Positions 9,157 through 16,151 of a stretch of DNA of 29,527 bases are shown piece by piece. Each line of letters begins with the position of its first letter. Positions within the stretch are counted from its first letter, which is position 1. This DNA is from JAKOWB01 sp038363005. Its GTDB lineage: Bacteria; Pseudomonadota; Alphaproteobacteria; Kiloniellales; JACOMY01. The translations under genes were made by a program, and so were the position numbers. The notes under the pieces are model-generated. The model was not told where the DNA came from. It made no database searches and saw only the letters and a list, made by a program, of their open reading frames with translations. The stretch covers positions 1-29,527 of the forward strand of contig JBBQBI010000036.1 of assembly GCA_038363005.1 (NCBI GenBank). The letters are read 5' to 3'.

Positions 9157-9286
9157 CTGTCATCCCGGCCGCAGCGGAGCGAAGCGCAGCGGAGAGCCGG
9201 GACCCAGGGGCCACAAGCACGCGACAGCGAGGCCAGTCCCCTGGGTCCCGGGTCGGCGTCGCTCTGCTCCTGGCCCGGGATGACAG
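9157..9286. repeat. Large imperfect palindrome of the GTCATCCCGG type between purD and tadA
   Basis: The left arm (CTGTCATCCCGGCC at 9157-9170 and CCGGGACCCAGGGG at 9197-9210) is matched in inverted order on the right (CCCCTGGGTCCCGG from 9238, GGCCCGGGATGACAG at 9272-9286). The internal block CAGCGGAGCGAAGCGCAGCGG is repetitive. This resembles the GTCATCCCGG repeats common in Rhodospirillales-type genomes, from memory. It lies between the ends of two convergent genes and could act as a bidirectional terminator. Confidence 0.8.
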
Positions 9287-9306
9287 TCTTTAACTGAGGC
9301 GAATCG

Positions 9307-9747
9307 CTACCGCCGCTCCTTGAAGAAATCCCTGAGCAGCCGGGCGGCCGCCAGCTCCTGCACGCCGCCTACCACCTCCGGGTGGTGGTGGCAGGTGGGC
9401 TGCTGGAAGATCTTGGCGCCGTGCTCGACGCCGCCGCCCTTGGGGTCATAGGCGGCGAAGACCAGCTTCTTCAGGCGGGCGAAGGCGATGGCCTGGGCGC
9501 ACATCGGGCAGGGCTCCAGCGTGACATAGAGCGTCGCCCGCTCCAGCCGCTTCAGCTCCAGGCTGCGCGCGGCCTCACGGATGACCAGCAGCTCGGCGTG
9601 CGCGGTGGGGTCGCGGTCGCGCTCGACGCGGTTCTGCGCCCGGGCGACGACCTCGCCGCCCAGCACCAGGATGGCGCCGATCGGCACCTCGCCGGCGGCG
9701 GCGCCGGCGCGGGCCTCGGCCAGGGCTTCGGTCATGAAGGCTGTCAT
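9307..9747 (-). CDS. tadA: tRNA adenosine(34) deaminase
   Basis: A 146-residue zinc deaminase that converts A34 of tRNA-Arg(ACG) to inosine. The zinc and catalytic residues are H50 and E52 in TAHAELL, and C80 and C83 in LEPCPMC. The N-terminal helix and EVPIGAILV strand match TadA, and the end (LLRDFFKERR) is also typical. The start could be 9747 (MTAFMTEAL) or 9735 (MTEAL); neither has a strong ribosome-binding site, and 9747 is kept because TadA proteins have a helix before the EVP(I/V)GA strand. It is divergent from the PuuD-like/rluB/rsmD run, a neighbourhood common in alphaproteobacteria. A generic cytidine/guanine deaminase is possible but less likely. Confidence 0.93.
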   Translation of the reverse strand: MTAFMTEALAEARAGAAAGEVPIGAILVLGGEVVARAQNRVERDRDPTAHAELLVIREAARSLELKRLERATLYVTLEPCPMCAQAIAFARLKKLVFAAYDPKGGGVEHGAKIFQQPTCHHHPEVVGGVQELAAARLLRDFFKERR

Positions 9748-9772
9748 GAGTGAGCACCGCCGCCGCAGTCCC

Positions 9773-9897
9773 CCCTCTCCCGCTGTTGGCGGGAGAGGGT
9801 CGGGGTGAGGGCCCTTGGTTGCGGCCATAACCGACCGACCGCCCTCACCCGGCTCGCGGGCGCTCGCCACCCTCTCCCGCCAGAAGCGGGAGAGGGG
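9773..9897. repeat. CCCTCTCCC/GGGTGAGGG intergenic repeat, copy A
   Basis: The left half (9773-9811) is a hairpin, CCCTCTCCCGC / GCGGGAGAGGG, followed by CGGGGTGAGGG. The right half (about 9841-9897) begins CCCTCACCCGGCTCGC and ends in a second hairpin, CCCTCTCCCGC / GCGGGAGAGGG. The two halves are roughly inverted copies. A close relative with the same order of parts lies at 18159-18292, and shorter forms are at 12572-12664 and 19037-19057. It occupies the divergent tadA / PuuD-like gap. Confidence 0.88.
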
Positions 9898-10007
9898 CAG
9901 GCGGCGCGGAAGAGGGCTGGTGGCTTCATGGGCCGCGACCCTGCGGCCGCCCCTGCGCAGGGTCAAGCCGCTTGCCGGAGGCAGCGGCGCCGCGTACCCC
10001 TTGGCGC

Positions 10008-10736
10008 ATGAGCAAGCTTCCCCTGATCGGCCTGACCCTGGACCACGAGGCCGGCGGCGCCCCCGCCGAGGGCCACTGGACCAGCCGGCCCTACTACGCG
10101 CTGCGCGAGAACTACTGCGCGGCGGTGAGCGCAGCCGGCGGCCTGCCGCTGGCGCTGCCGCACGATCCCGCGCAGGCCGCGGCCTATGCCGAACGGCTGG
10201 ACGGCGTGATCGTCACCGGCGGCGGCTTCGACCTGGACCCGGCGCTCTATGGCGACGCCACGCGGCACCCGACGGTCAGCCTGAAGCAGCGCCGCACGGC
10301 CTTCGAATGGGCCCTGGCCGAGGCCATGCTGGCAGCCGACAAGCCGGTCTTCGGCATCTGCGGCGGCGAGCAGCTGCTGGCGGTGCTGCTGGGCGGCAGC
10401 CTGATCCAGCACATTCCCGACGAGGTGCCGGGCGCGCTGGCGCATGTGCAGCCCAACCCGCGGCACGAGGCCGGCCACGCCGTGACCCTGGCGGCCGGCA
10501 CGCGGCTGCGCGCGCTGGCCGGCGCCGAGACGCTACCGGTCAACTCCGCGCATCACCAGGCGGTGCGCCGCGTGGGCGAGGGTTGTGTGGTCGCGGCCAC
10601 CGCGCCGGACGGCGTGATCGAGGCGCTGGAGGCGCCGGGCCGACGCTTCTGCCTGGGCGTTCAGTGGCACCCGGAGTACGGCGTCAACCCGGCCGACGCG
10701 AAGCTCTTCACCGCCTTCGTGGAGGCCGCGCGATGA
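10008..10736 (+). CDS. Gamma-glutamyl-gamma-aminobutyrate hydrolase family protein (class I glutamine amidotransferase, peptidase C26)
   Basis: A 242-residue PuuD-like hydrolase, a family that releases gamma-aminobutyrate or related amines from gamma-glutamyl conjugates. The nucleophile is C118 in FGICGGEQLLAV and the partners are H221 and E223 in GVQWHPEYG. VTGGGFDLDPALYG (about 69-82) is the family's substrate-site strand. Many relatives have GICRGxQ; here the residue after Cys is Gly. The ATG at 10008 fits the family N-terminus (PLIGLTLDHE). It overlaps the rluB start by four bases (ATGA), so the two are coupled. The substrate is uncertain; no puuA/puuB genes are adjacent, though a glutamine-synthetase-like gene lies 15 kb away. 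Confidence 0.85.
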   Translation: MSKLPLIGLTLDHEAGGAPAEGHWTSRPYYALRENYCAAVSAAGGLPLALPHDPAQAAAYAERLDGVIVTGGGFDLDPALYGDATRHPTVSLKQRRTAFEWALAEAMLAADKPVFGICGGEQLLAVLLGGSLIQHIPDEVPGALAHVQPNPRHEAGHAVTLAAGTRLRALAGAETLPVNSAHHQAVRRVGEGCVVAATAPDGVIEALEAPGRRFCLGVQWHPEYGVNPADAKLFTAFVEAAR

Positions 10737-12013
10737 GCGACGAAAACATCAAGGACACCCCCATCAAGGGCGAGCGGATAGCAAAAGTCATCGCCCGCGC
10801 CGGCGTCTGTTCGCGCCGCGAGGCCGAGGTGCTGGTCGAGCAGGGCCGCGTCTCGATCGATGGAAAAATGGTGCGCGAGCCCGGCACCACGGTGACCCCG
10901 GCGCAGCGCGTCACCATCGACGGCGAGGCGCTGCCGGCGAGCGAGCCGGCGCGGCTGTTCCGCTTCCACAAGCCGGTCGGCGTGCTGACCACGGCGAAGG
11001 ACCCGCAGGGGCGCCAGACCTTCTATGACGGCCTGCCCGACGGCCTGCCGCGCCTCATGCCGGTGGGCCGGCTGGACATCAACAGCGAGGGGCTGCTGCT
11101 GCTGACCAACGACGGCGGCCTGAAGCGCCACCTGGAGCTGCCGGCGACCGGCTGGCTGCGGCGCTATCGCGTGCGGGTCTATGGCCGGGTCGATACCCGG
11201 CAGCTCGACGCGCTGGCCGACGGCGTGACGGTCGAGGGCGTCACCTATGGCCCGATCCAGGCCAAGCTGGACAGCCAGCAGGCCAGCAACGCCTGGCTGA
11301 CCTTTGCCCTGCAGGAGGGCAAGAACCGCGAGATCCGCCAGGTCTGCCGCCACCTGGGCCTGCAGGTCAGCCGCCTGCTGCGCGTCGCCTATGGCCCCTT
11401 CCAGCTGGGCGCGCTGCCCGAGGGCGCCATCGACGAGGTGCCGCAGAAGGCGCTGAAGGAGCAGCTTGGCGCCTTCCTGGCCGGGCTGGGTGGCCCCGCC
11501 CCGGCGCTGGAGAAGCGCAAGGGCCACGGCCAGGACCCGGCGCGCGCCGCCGCCAAGTTGACCCTGCAGGCCGGCAAGCCGCCGGCCGCGCCGCGCCGCA
11601 AGCGCGAGGCCATCCCGGTGCACCGAAGCCGCCCGCCGCGCGACGACGAGGAGCCCGCCCGCCGCCCCAAGCGCGGCGGCTGGAGCCCGACCGAGCCGGC
11701 GGCGCCGGAGCGGGTGCGCGGCAAGGCGAAGACCTGGGGCGAGCGTCCGGCGGCGCCACAGCGCGAGGCCGAGTTCGCCACCGCGCGCACGCCGGGACAG
11801 GGACGGGCACGCCCGGGCGGCAAGCCCACGGGCGGAAGACCAGCAGGCGGCAAGCCCACGGGTGGCAAGCCTACGGGCGGCAGGCCATCGGCCGGCAAGC
11901 CGTCGGGCGGCAAGCCTTGGGGCGACAAGCCATCCGGCGGCCGGCCATCCGGTGGCAGACCCAGCGGCAAACCTCCAGGAAAGGGACCGGGCGGTGCGCG
12001 TCGTCGCGGGTAA
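10733..12013 (+). CDS. rluB: Pseudouridine synthase of the RsuA/RluB family with long repetitive basic C-terminal tail
   Basis: A 426-residue rRNA pseudouridine synthase, most likely the RluB type acting on 23S rRNA. An S4 RNA-binding domain covers about residues 12-62 (ERIAKVIARAGVCSRREAE). The catalytic domain has FHKPVGVLTT and the active-site D115 in VGRLDINSEGLLLLTNDG, then KNREIRQVCRHLGLQVSRLLRVAYGPF. RluB is normally about 250-290 residues. The extra region (about 260-426) is basic and disordered-looking, and ends in ten tandem G-G-K/R-P-x pentapeptides at residues 362-411 (11816-11965). Such tails are seen in alphaproteobacterial relatives. The start overlaps the upstream stop, and the 3' end overlaps the rsmD start by 20 bases. 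RluE/RsuA are less likely. Confidence 0.9.
   Translation: MSDENIKDTPIKGERIAKVIARAGVCSRREAEVLVEQGRVSIDGKMVREPGTTVTPAQRVTIDGEALPASEPARLFRFHKPVGVLTTAKDPQGRQTFYDGLPDGLPRLMPVGRLDINSEGLLLLTNDGGLKRHLELPATGWLRRYRVRVYGRVDTRQLDALADGVTVEGVTYGPIQAKLDSQQASNAWLTFALQEGKNREIRQVCRHLGLQVSRLLRVAYGPFQLGALPEGAIDEVPQKALKEQLGAFLAGLGGPAPALEKRKGHGQDPARAAAKLTLQAGKPPAAPRRKREAIPVHRSRPPRDDEEPARRPKRGGWSPTEPAAPERVRGKAKTWGERPAAPQREAEFATARTPGQGRARPGGKPTGGRPAGGKPTGGKPTGGRPSAGKPSGGKPWGDKPSGGRPSGGRPSGKPPGKGPGGARRRG
11816..11965 (+). repeat. Ten tandem 15-bp units coding GGKPT-type pentapeptides inside rluB
   Basis: Ten consecutive codon-phased 15-bp units encode GGKPT, GGRPA, GGKPT, GGKPT, GGRPS, AGKPS, GGKPW, GDKPS, GGRPS and GGRPS. 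The unit length and in-frame phase suggest expansion by slippage, with selection keeping the Gly/Pro/basic character. Number of units is likely to vary between strains. Confidence 0.92.
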
Positions 12014-12566
12014 GTGGCGCGGGCGCGCCATCGAGGCGCCGCTCGACCGCGCGGTGCGCCCGACCAGCGACCGCGCGCGCGAATCGCTGTTCGACCTGCT
12101 GACGCAGGGGCGCGTGGCGGAGGGTGCCAACCCGCTGCTGGATGCCCAGGTGCTCGACGTCTTCGCCGGCACCGGGGCGCTGGGCCTGGAGGCGCTGTCG
12201 CGCGGCGCCGCCGCCGTCGTCTTCCTGGAGAACGCGCCCGAGGCCGTGGCGCTGATCCGCCGCAACCTGCGCAGCTTCAATGCCGTGCGCGAGGGCATCG
12301 TGATGCAGGCCGACGCCACGCGCCTGCCGCAGGCACGCAGCCAGGCCAGCGTAGCGATGCTCGACCCGCCCTACCAGAGCGGCCTGGCCGCGCCGTCGCT
12401 GGCCGCGCTGTTGAAGCAGGGCTGGCTGGCCGCCAACGCCCTGGTCTCCGTCGAGCTGCAGCGCGACGAGGCGCTGGAGGTGCCGAACGGCTTCCGCCAG
12501 GTGGACGAGCGCACCTATGGCAAGGCGAAGCTGGTGTTTTTGCGGGTGGGCGAACCGACCGACTGA
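11994..12566 (+). CDS. rsmD: 16S rRNA (guanine(966)-N(2))-methyltransferase
   Basis: A 190-residue SAM-dependent methyltransferase that modifies G966 of 16S rRNA. The start VRVVAGKWRGR and then VRPTSDRARESLFDLL (about 21-36) are family signatures. The SAM loop is LDVFAGTGALGLEALSRGA (54-72) and the catalytic DPPY is at 124-127. The GTG at 11994 is preferred: a purine-rich site (AGGAAAGGGA) precedes it and it gives the exact family N-terminus. An in-frame ATG 132 bases earlier would only translate rluB repeats. It is translated from within the end of rluB (20-base overlap). Confidence 0.94.
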   Translation: MRVVAGKWRGRAIEAPLDRAVRPTSDRARESLFDLLTQGRVAEGANPLLDAQVLDVFAGTGALGLEALSRGAAAVVFLENAPEAVALIRRNLRSFNAVREGIVMQADATRLPQARSQASVAMLDPPYQSGLAAPSLAALLKQGWLAANALVSVELQRDEALEVPNGFRQVDERTYGKAKLVFLRVGEPTD

Positions 12567-12571
12567 AAAAC

Positions 12572-12664
12572 GCCCTCACCCTGCCCTCTCCCTGCGGGAG
12601 AGGGACCAGAAAACGAGGGCAGGACAAGCCCCTCTCCCTCAGGGAGAGGGGTTGGGGTGAGGGT
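12572..12664. repeat. CCCTCACCC/GGGTGAGGG intergenic repeat, copy B
   Basis: The outer arms CCCTCACCC (12573) and GGGGTGAGGG (12655) are inverted. Inside are two hairpins, CCCTCTCCC-TG-CGGGAGAGGG and CCCCTCTCCC-TCA-GGGAGAGGGG. It lies between the convergent ends of rsmD and phaA and may serve as a terminator on both strands. Confidence 0.85.
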
Positions 12665-12701
12665 GTATTTCCCTACCGCCCCGCCTCGACCGCCCCGCCG
12701 C

Positions 12702-13880
12702 CTACCGCTCCACCGCCAGCGCAATCCCCATGCCGCCGCCGATGCAGAGCGTCGCCAGGCCCTTCTTGGCGTCGCGCTTCTGCATCTCGTGCAGCAGGGT
12801 GACGAAGATGCGCGCGCCGGAGGCGCCGATCGGGTGGCCCAGCGCGATGGAGCCGCCGTTGACGTTGACCTTGGCCGGGTCCCAGCCGAGGTCCTTGTTC
12901 ACCGCCAGCGCCTGGGCGGCGAAGGCCTCGTTGGCCTCGATCAGGTCGAGGTCGCCGATCTTCCAGCCGGCCTTTTCCAGCGCCTTGCGCGAGGCCGGGA
13001 TCGGCCCGGTGCCCATGATCGCCGGATCGACGCCGCAGGTGGCCCAGGCGGCGATGCGCGCCAGCGGCGTCAGGCCGCGCTTGGCGGCGTCGGCGGCGCT
13101 CATCAGCACCAGCGCCGCGGCGCCGTCGTTGATGCCCGAGGCATTGCCCGCCGTCACCGTGCCGTCCTTGGAAAAGGCCGGGCGCAGCTTGGCCAGGATC
13201 TCGGCCGTGGTGCCGAACTTCGGGTACTCGTCGGTGTCGACCGTCACGTCCCCCTTGCGGGTCGAGATGGTGACCGGGGCGATCTCGTCCTTGAAGCGGC
13301 CGGCCTTGATCGCCGCCTCGGCCTTCTGCTGGCTGCCGGCGGCGAAGGCGTCCTGCTCCTCGCGGGTGATCTGGAAGGCCTTGGCCACGTTCTCCGCCGT
13401 GGTGCCCATGTGATAGCCGTTGAAGGCGTCCCACAGGCCGTCCTTGATCATGGTGTCGATGAAGGAGAGGTCGCCCATCTTCTGCCCGCCGCGCAGGTGC
13501 TGGGCGTGGGTCGACAGGCTCATGGACTCCATGCCGCCGGCCACCACCACGGCGGCGTCGCCGGCCTTGATCGCCTGATAGCCCATGGCGACGGCGCGCA
13601 GGCCCGAGCCGCAGACCTGGTTGATCTGGATCGCCGTCTTCTCCTGCGGAATGCCGGCCGCCATCGCCGCCTGGCGCGCCGGGTTCTGCCCCTGCGCCGC
13701 GATCAGCACCTGGCCCAGCACCACGTCATCCACCGCGCCGCCCGCGACCCCGGCCTTGGCCAGCGCCGCCTTGATGGCGATGGTGCCGAGCTCCGAGGCC
13801 TTCAGCGTGGAGAGGGCACCGTTGAAGGCGCCGACGGGCGTGCGAACGGCGGAGACGATGACGACGTCGGTAGTGGGCAT
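12702..13880 (-). CDS. phaA: Acetyl-CoA C-acetyltransferase (biosynthetic thiolase)
   Basis: A 392-residue thiolase that condenses two acetyl-CoA to acetoacetyl-CoA, the first step of polyhydroxybutyrate synthesis (also used in degradation). Catalytic residues match the family almost residue for residue: C90 in INQVCGSGL, H349 in ALGHPIGASG, C379 in LCIGGGMG. NEAF at 317-320 and the GGMESMS segment are also present. A strong ribosome-binding site (GGAGGA) lies a few bases before the ATG at 13880. It points away from the accessory stretch and is 2.7 kb from phaC in the same orientation, so the two may have been closer before the insertion. phaB (acetoacetyl-CoA reductase) is not in the window. 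Confidence 0.94.
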   Translation of the reverse strand: MPTTDVVIVSAVRTPVGAFNGALSTLKASELGTIAIKAALAKAGVAGGAVDDVVLGQVLIAAQGQNPARQAAMAAGIPQEKTAIQINQVCGSGLRAVAMGYQAIKAGDAAVVVAGGMESMSLSTHAQHLRGGQKMGDLSFIDTMIKDGLWDAFNGYHMGTTAENVAKAFQITREEQDAFAAGSQQKAEAAIKAGRFKDEIAPVTISTRKGDVTVDTDEYPKFGTTAEILAKLRPAFSKDGTVTAGNASGINDGAAALVLMSAADAAKRGLTPLARIAAWATCGVDPAIMGTGPIPASRKALEKAGWKIGDLDLIEANEAFAAQALAVNKDLGWDPAKVNVNGGSIALGHPIGASGARIFVTLLHEMQKRDAKKGLATLCIGGGMGIALAVER

Positions 13881-14103
13881 GGGGGTCCTCCGAGGGGTGG
13901 CTTCTTGGCTGCGTCGAGCTTAGCACGGCTGGGCGGGTGCGGTGCAGCATTGACCTCAACGGTAGCCACCGCAGATGTACCGATCAATGCGGGTGTAAAT
14001 TTTCAGGGATTGTCCCCTAGACGCAAGTGGCGTCGGCGGTAGCGCTTGCCCCCGCTGGAACGGCCGCCGTTTCTACAATTTCTACTACCGAACCGGAACG
14101 GCA

Positions 14104-14439
14104 ATGCCCATCGTCACGCGCAGGAAATCAAATGGACTAGATCTAAACATGCTGTTGGACGACGGCACTGCACGGGTCGTGCACATTCTGCGCCACGCTG
14201 GGAATGAGAGAACCGAATCTCGCCAGGATTCAGAGGGCCACGTTTTCGCGGGGCCGGCCATTCGCTTTCGCGGTGGACCTGGCGAAGGGCTCCACGACTA
14301 CTCCAGCGCCGTTGTCTACGACCTCACCGTGCAGGGCATCCACCGAGTTTGGACAGCGGACGATGGAGAACTAACGGGGCCGCTCTGGGAAATAGTTTTC
14401 CGAGAACAGCCCCGCTGTGCTCAGAGTCGCTTGCAATGA
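14104..14439 (+). CDS. Hypothetical protein, 111 residues
   Basis: Not recognised. The reading frame is open for 111 residues in the low-GC stretch, begins with an ATG preceded by a weak purine-rich site (CGGAACGG), and encodes a soluble, mixed alpha/beta-looking polypeptide with no signal peptide or membrane segment. The motif FRGGPGEGLHDYSSAVVYDL near the middle and LWEIVFRE near the end look protein-like rather than random. Codon use is less GC-biased than the flanking chromosome, consistent with acquisition. Its last 19 bases overlap the end of the small convergent gene at 14421-14573. A chance frame cannot be excluded. Confidence 0.5.
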   Translation: MPIVTRRKSNGLDLNMLLDDGTARVVHILRHAGNERTESRQDSEGHVFAGPAIRFRGGPGEGLHDYSSAVVYDLTVQGIHRVWTADDGELTGPLWEIVFREQPRCAQSRLQ

Positions 14440-14573
14440 TCGCACTTCGGGTGACCGCCAGTCCCCGCTACACGGTTCCGTGATTCGATTGTATTGCCAT
14501 CGGTGCACATGTCGTTGTCGTGGTAAACGCTTGTGCTCGGCAGTTTAGAATGGAAGGGAGATACTTTAGTCAT
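14421..14573 (-). CDS. Small Cys-containing conserved-looking protein, 50 residues
   Basis: A 50-codon frame with an excellent translation start: AGGAGA sits five bases before the ATG at 14573. The protein begins MTKVSPFHSKLPSTSVYHDN and then has a patterned end: YHDNDMC, N-T-I-E, a GTGG-x-P turn, and C-D-H-C near the C-terminus (C23, C44 and C47 in my count). This pattern resembles small unannotated proteins I recall from accessory regions (C-x-x-G-N-x-I-E ... GTGGxPxCxHC), but I cannot name a family. Three cysteines with a terminal CxxC suggest possible metal binding. It is convergent with, and overlaps by 19 bases, the gene at 14104. Confidence 0.6.
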   Translation of the reverse strand: MTKVSPFHSKLPSTSVYHDNDMCTDGNTIESRNRVAGTGGHPKCDHCKRL

Positions 14574-14764
14574 TTGTTTCTCCTAGTTGGGTGGACCAGA
14601 ATTCGGCACCATTATATCGAGTCGAGTCAAGAAATCTGATCAACCATATGGTGTGCATCGCAACGTTTGGGCGGCGTTTTGGTCGAGGCGTGTAAGGCTG
14701 CCCGCTTGCACAGAGGATCGGTCTGCGGTTGAGTCAGTGCTCATCTGGCAATCGTTAAGGTCGC

Positions 14765-15292
14765 ATGGACATCCCGACATTGTTTGCTCTCCCCAAGGTG
14801 ATTGTAGCGCCACCGGTCTGGAGGCGTCGGGCGCCTCGGCACCTGACGTTGGTGACGCCGTTGGATGTTGGCGGGATCACAACCGAGGGGCTCATTTTTC
14901 GCATACAAGGCTTGCTAGCCATTCCCAATCGGTCGATCACATTCCAATTGGAGGCGGAGGGCTTGAGAGCCAAAACTGCCGCGTTGTCTCGTTTGGAATG
15001 GAAGCCGATCAAGCCTCACAACAACAAGGGTCTTGGGCCTGTCGAGTGGAGATTCCGCGATCAGCCCGGAACCCATCTTCATGGGTTCATGATGAATTGG
15101 AGCGAGAATGAGAGGTTCGTAAAGAAGCTGAATCTACCCATCGCACTTCCAGTCGCGGCCGAACCTAAATCGTTTGCAGATGCCCTTGCCTTGGCAGGGG
15201 AAGAGTTTAGAATCAGCGGGCTAGAGCTTATTGAACCGCCTCAATGGGAGCCCGATTTACTGTTGGGATGGTCGAATGCCCCAGACGCGTGA
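14765..15292 (+). CDS. Uncharacterised protein, 175 residues, first gene of an overlapping pair
   Basis: Function not recognised. The ATG at 14765 follows TAAGG by about five bases. The protein is soluble, with beta-strand-rich segments (LTLVTPLDVGGITTEGLIFRI, SITFQLEAEGL), a central SRLEWKPIKPHNNKGLGP turn, GTHLHGFMMNWSENERF, and a C-terminal EFRISGLELIEPPQWEP segment. These ordered motifs (HNNKG, THxHxFxxNW) look conserved, and I recall similar proteins beside DUF1828-like partners, without a named function. It overlaps the next gene by 17 bases, which implies coupled expression and a shared role. Codon use differs from the chromosome around it. A longer shifted frame at 14587-15111 is judged a shadow. 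Confidence 0.72.
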   Translation: MDIPTLFALPKVIVAPPVWRRRAPRHLTLVTPLDVGGITTEGLIFRIQGLLAIPNRSITFQLEAEGLRAKTAALSRLEWKPIKPHNNKGLGPVEWRFRDQPGTHLHGFMMNWSENERFVKKLNLPIALPVAAEPKSFADALALAGEEFRISGLELIEPPQWEPDLLLGWSNAPDA

Positions 15293-16034
15293 ATCGGTTT
15301 TCGAAGACGTTATGGCCGAGGCTGCACGCCAGCTTTGTTCGGTGGAGCATCTTGCGGGTGGCGCTTTCGTGCGTGCCCCGCTCATCTACCCCGGCGGCTC
15401 ATACGTAGTCGTGAGAGTGACGCAGAATGAGGCTGCGTTTGTCGTCTCTGACTATGGCCTCGGCTACCAGGAGGCAGAACTCCTAGGTGCAACGCCCTCG
15501 TACGTACGCCTCGGGCGAATCATTGCCGAGAATGCGGGGGTGGGCTTTGATCAGCATGCCTTCTTTGTGTTGGAGGTCTCCCGAGAGCAATTGGTTGGGG
15601 CCGTCGCAACGGTCGCAAACTGCTCTCTAGAAGCCGTGATCCTGGCAGCTCATAAGGTGGCCGAGCGCAAGGCGGCTGTTGACGGCGAACGACTCTACGG
15701 CCGTTTGCTCGGCGTGTTCCCTCAGAGCAAAGTGGTCAAGGATGCAACCTATATTGGGGAATCCAATACCGACTGGAATGTATCGACTCTAGTCACCCCG
15801 ATGCGCGGCAAGCCGACGATATTTGAAACCGTGACTGCGCATCGAAATTCTGTGAGTGCGGCATCAACGAAGTTCACCGATATCAAGCGGCTTCCGAACG
15901 CCCCAAATCGAGTTGCGGTTGTCCAAAGCAAGTCGGATATGGGGACTCTGCTCGGGGTGCTTGCTCAATCCGCGCAAGTGATTGAGGAAGCGGCGCCAGA
16001 CGACTTGATCAGGCGAATTGCGGAGGCGGCATAA
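15276..16034 (+). CDS. DUF1828-like protein, 252 residues, second gene of the pair
   Basis: The N-terminal part (about 1-125) resembles DUF1828: a short helix, then GGSYVVVRVTQNEAAFVVSDYGLGYQEAELLG, a strand-rich region reminiscent of the domain's 'sequence shown as present in a dark/bright switch of D-G-G/Y' core, followed by a helical AVILAAHKVAERK segment. The C-terminal part (about 130-252) has DWNVSTLVTPMRGKPTIFETVTAH and RVAVVQSKSDMG, which resembles a DUF1829-type or small nuclease-like core, but no catalytic set can be assigned by eye. The ATG at 15276 is chosen because it lies inside the end of the upstream gene with a GGGATGG site before it; an earlier ATG at 15231 has no such support. 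Function unknown; toxin-antitoxin, defence or prophage-derived roles are possible. Confidence 0.7.
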   Translation: MPQTRESVFEDVMAEAARQLCSVEHLAGGAFVRAPLIYPGGSYVVVRVTQNEAAFVVSDYGLGYQEAELLGATPSYVRLGRIIAENAGVGFDQHAFFVLEVSREQLVGAVATVANCSLEAVILAAHKVAERKAAVDGERLYGRLLGVFPQSKVVKDATYIGESNTDWNVSTLVTPMRGKPTIFETVTAHRNSVSAASTKFTDIKRLPNAPNRVAVVQSKSDMGTLLGVLAQSAQVIEEAAPDDLIRRIAEAA

Positions 16035-16094
16035 TAAGTTTGGCAGCCGCAACTCGAGAATAACGCCTGCAAGAATTTATCCGCCAGGAGATTT

Positions 16095-16120
16095 TCCGAG
16101 GCGTTGGTTCCTCGGATTTT
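16095..16120 (+). terminator. Candidate intrinsic terminator after the unknown gene pair
   Basis: A perfect 7-bp stem, TCCGAGG (16095-16101) and CCTCGGA (16110-16116), with an 8-base loop is followed directly by TTTT. It lies 60 bases after the stop of the DUF1828-like gene in the AT-rich stretch, as expected for a rho-independent terminator. Confidence 0.6.
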
Positions 16121-16151
16121 GCGGAGATCATGGCCGCTATCGTGGTTCTTG

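Noticed and set aside
7729..9897. Repeats considered as a CRISPR array
   Set aside because: Copies are palindromic, few, differ in length and are not evenly spaced with unique spacers.
13940..14100. Possible end of an insertion sequence or transposase C-terminus upstream of 14104
   Set aside because: A minus-strand reading gives a short Arg-rich GKRYRRRHLRLGDNP stretch, but it is too short and not matched to a family; no inverted repeat was found.
14587..15111. 174-codon open frame overlapping the unknown gene at 14765
   Set aside because: The frame at 14765 has a better ribosome-binding site, more protein-like composition and coupling to the next gene.
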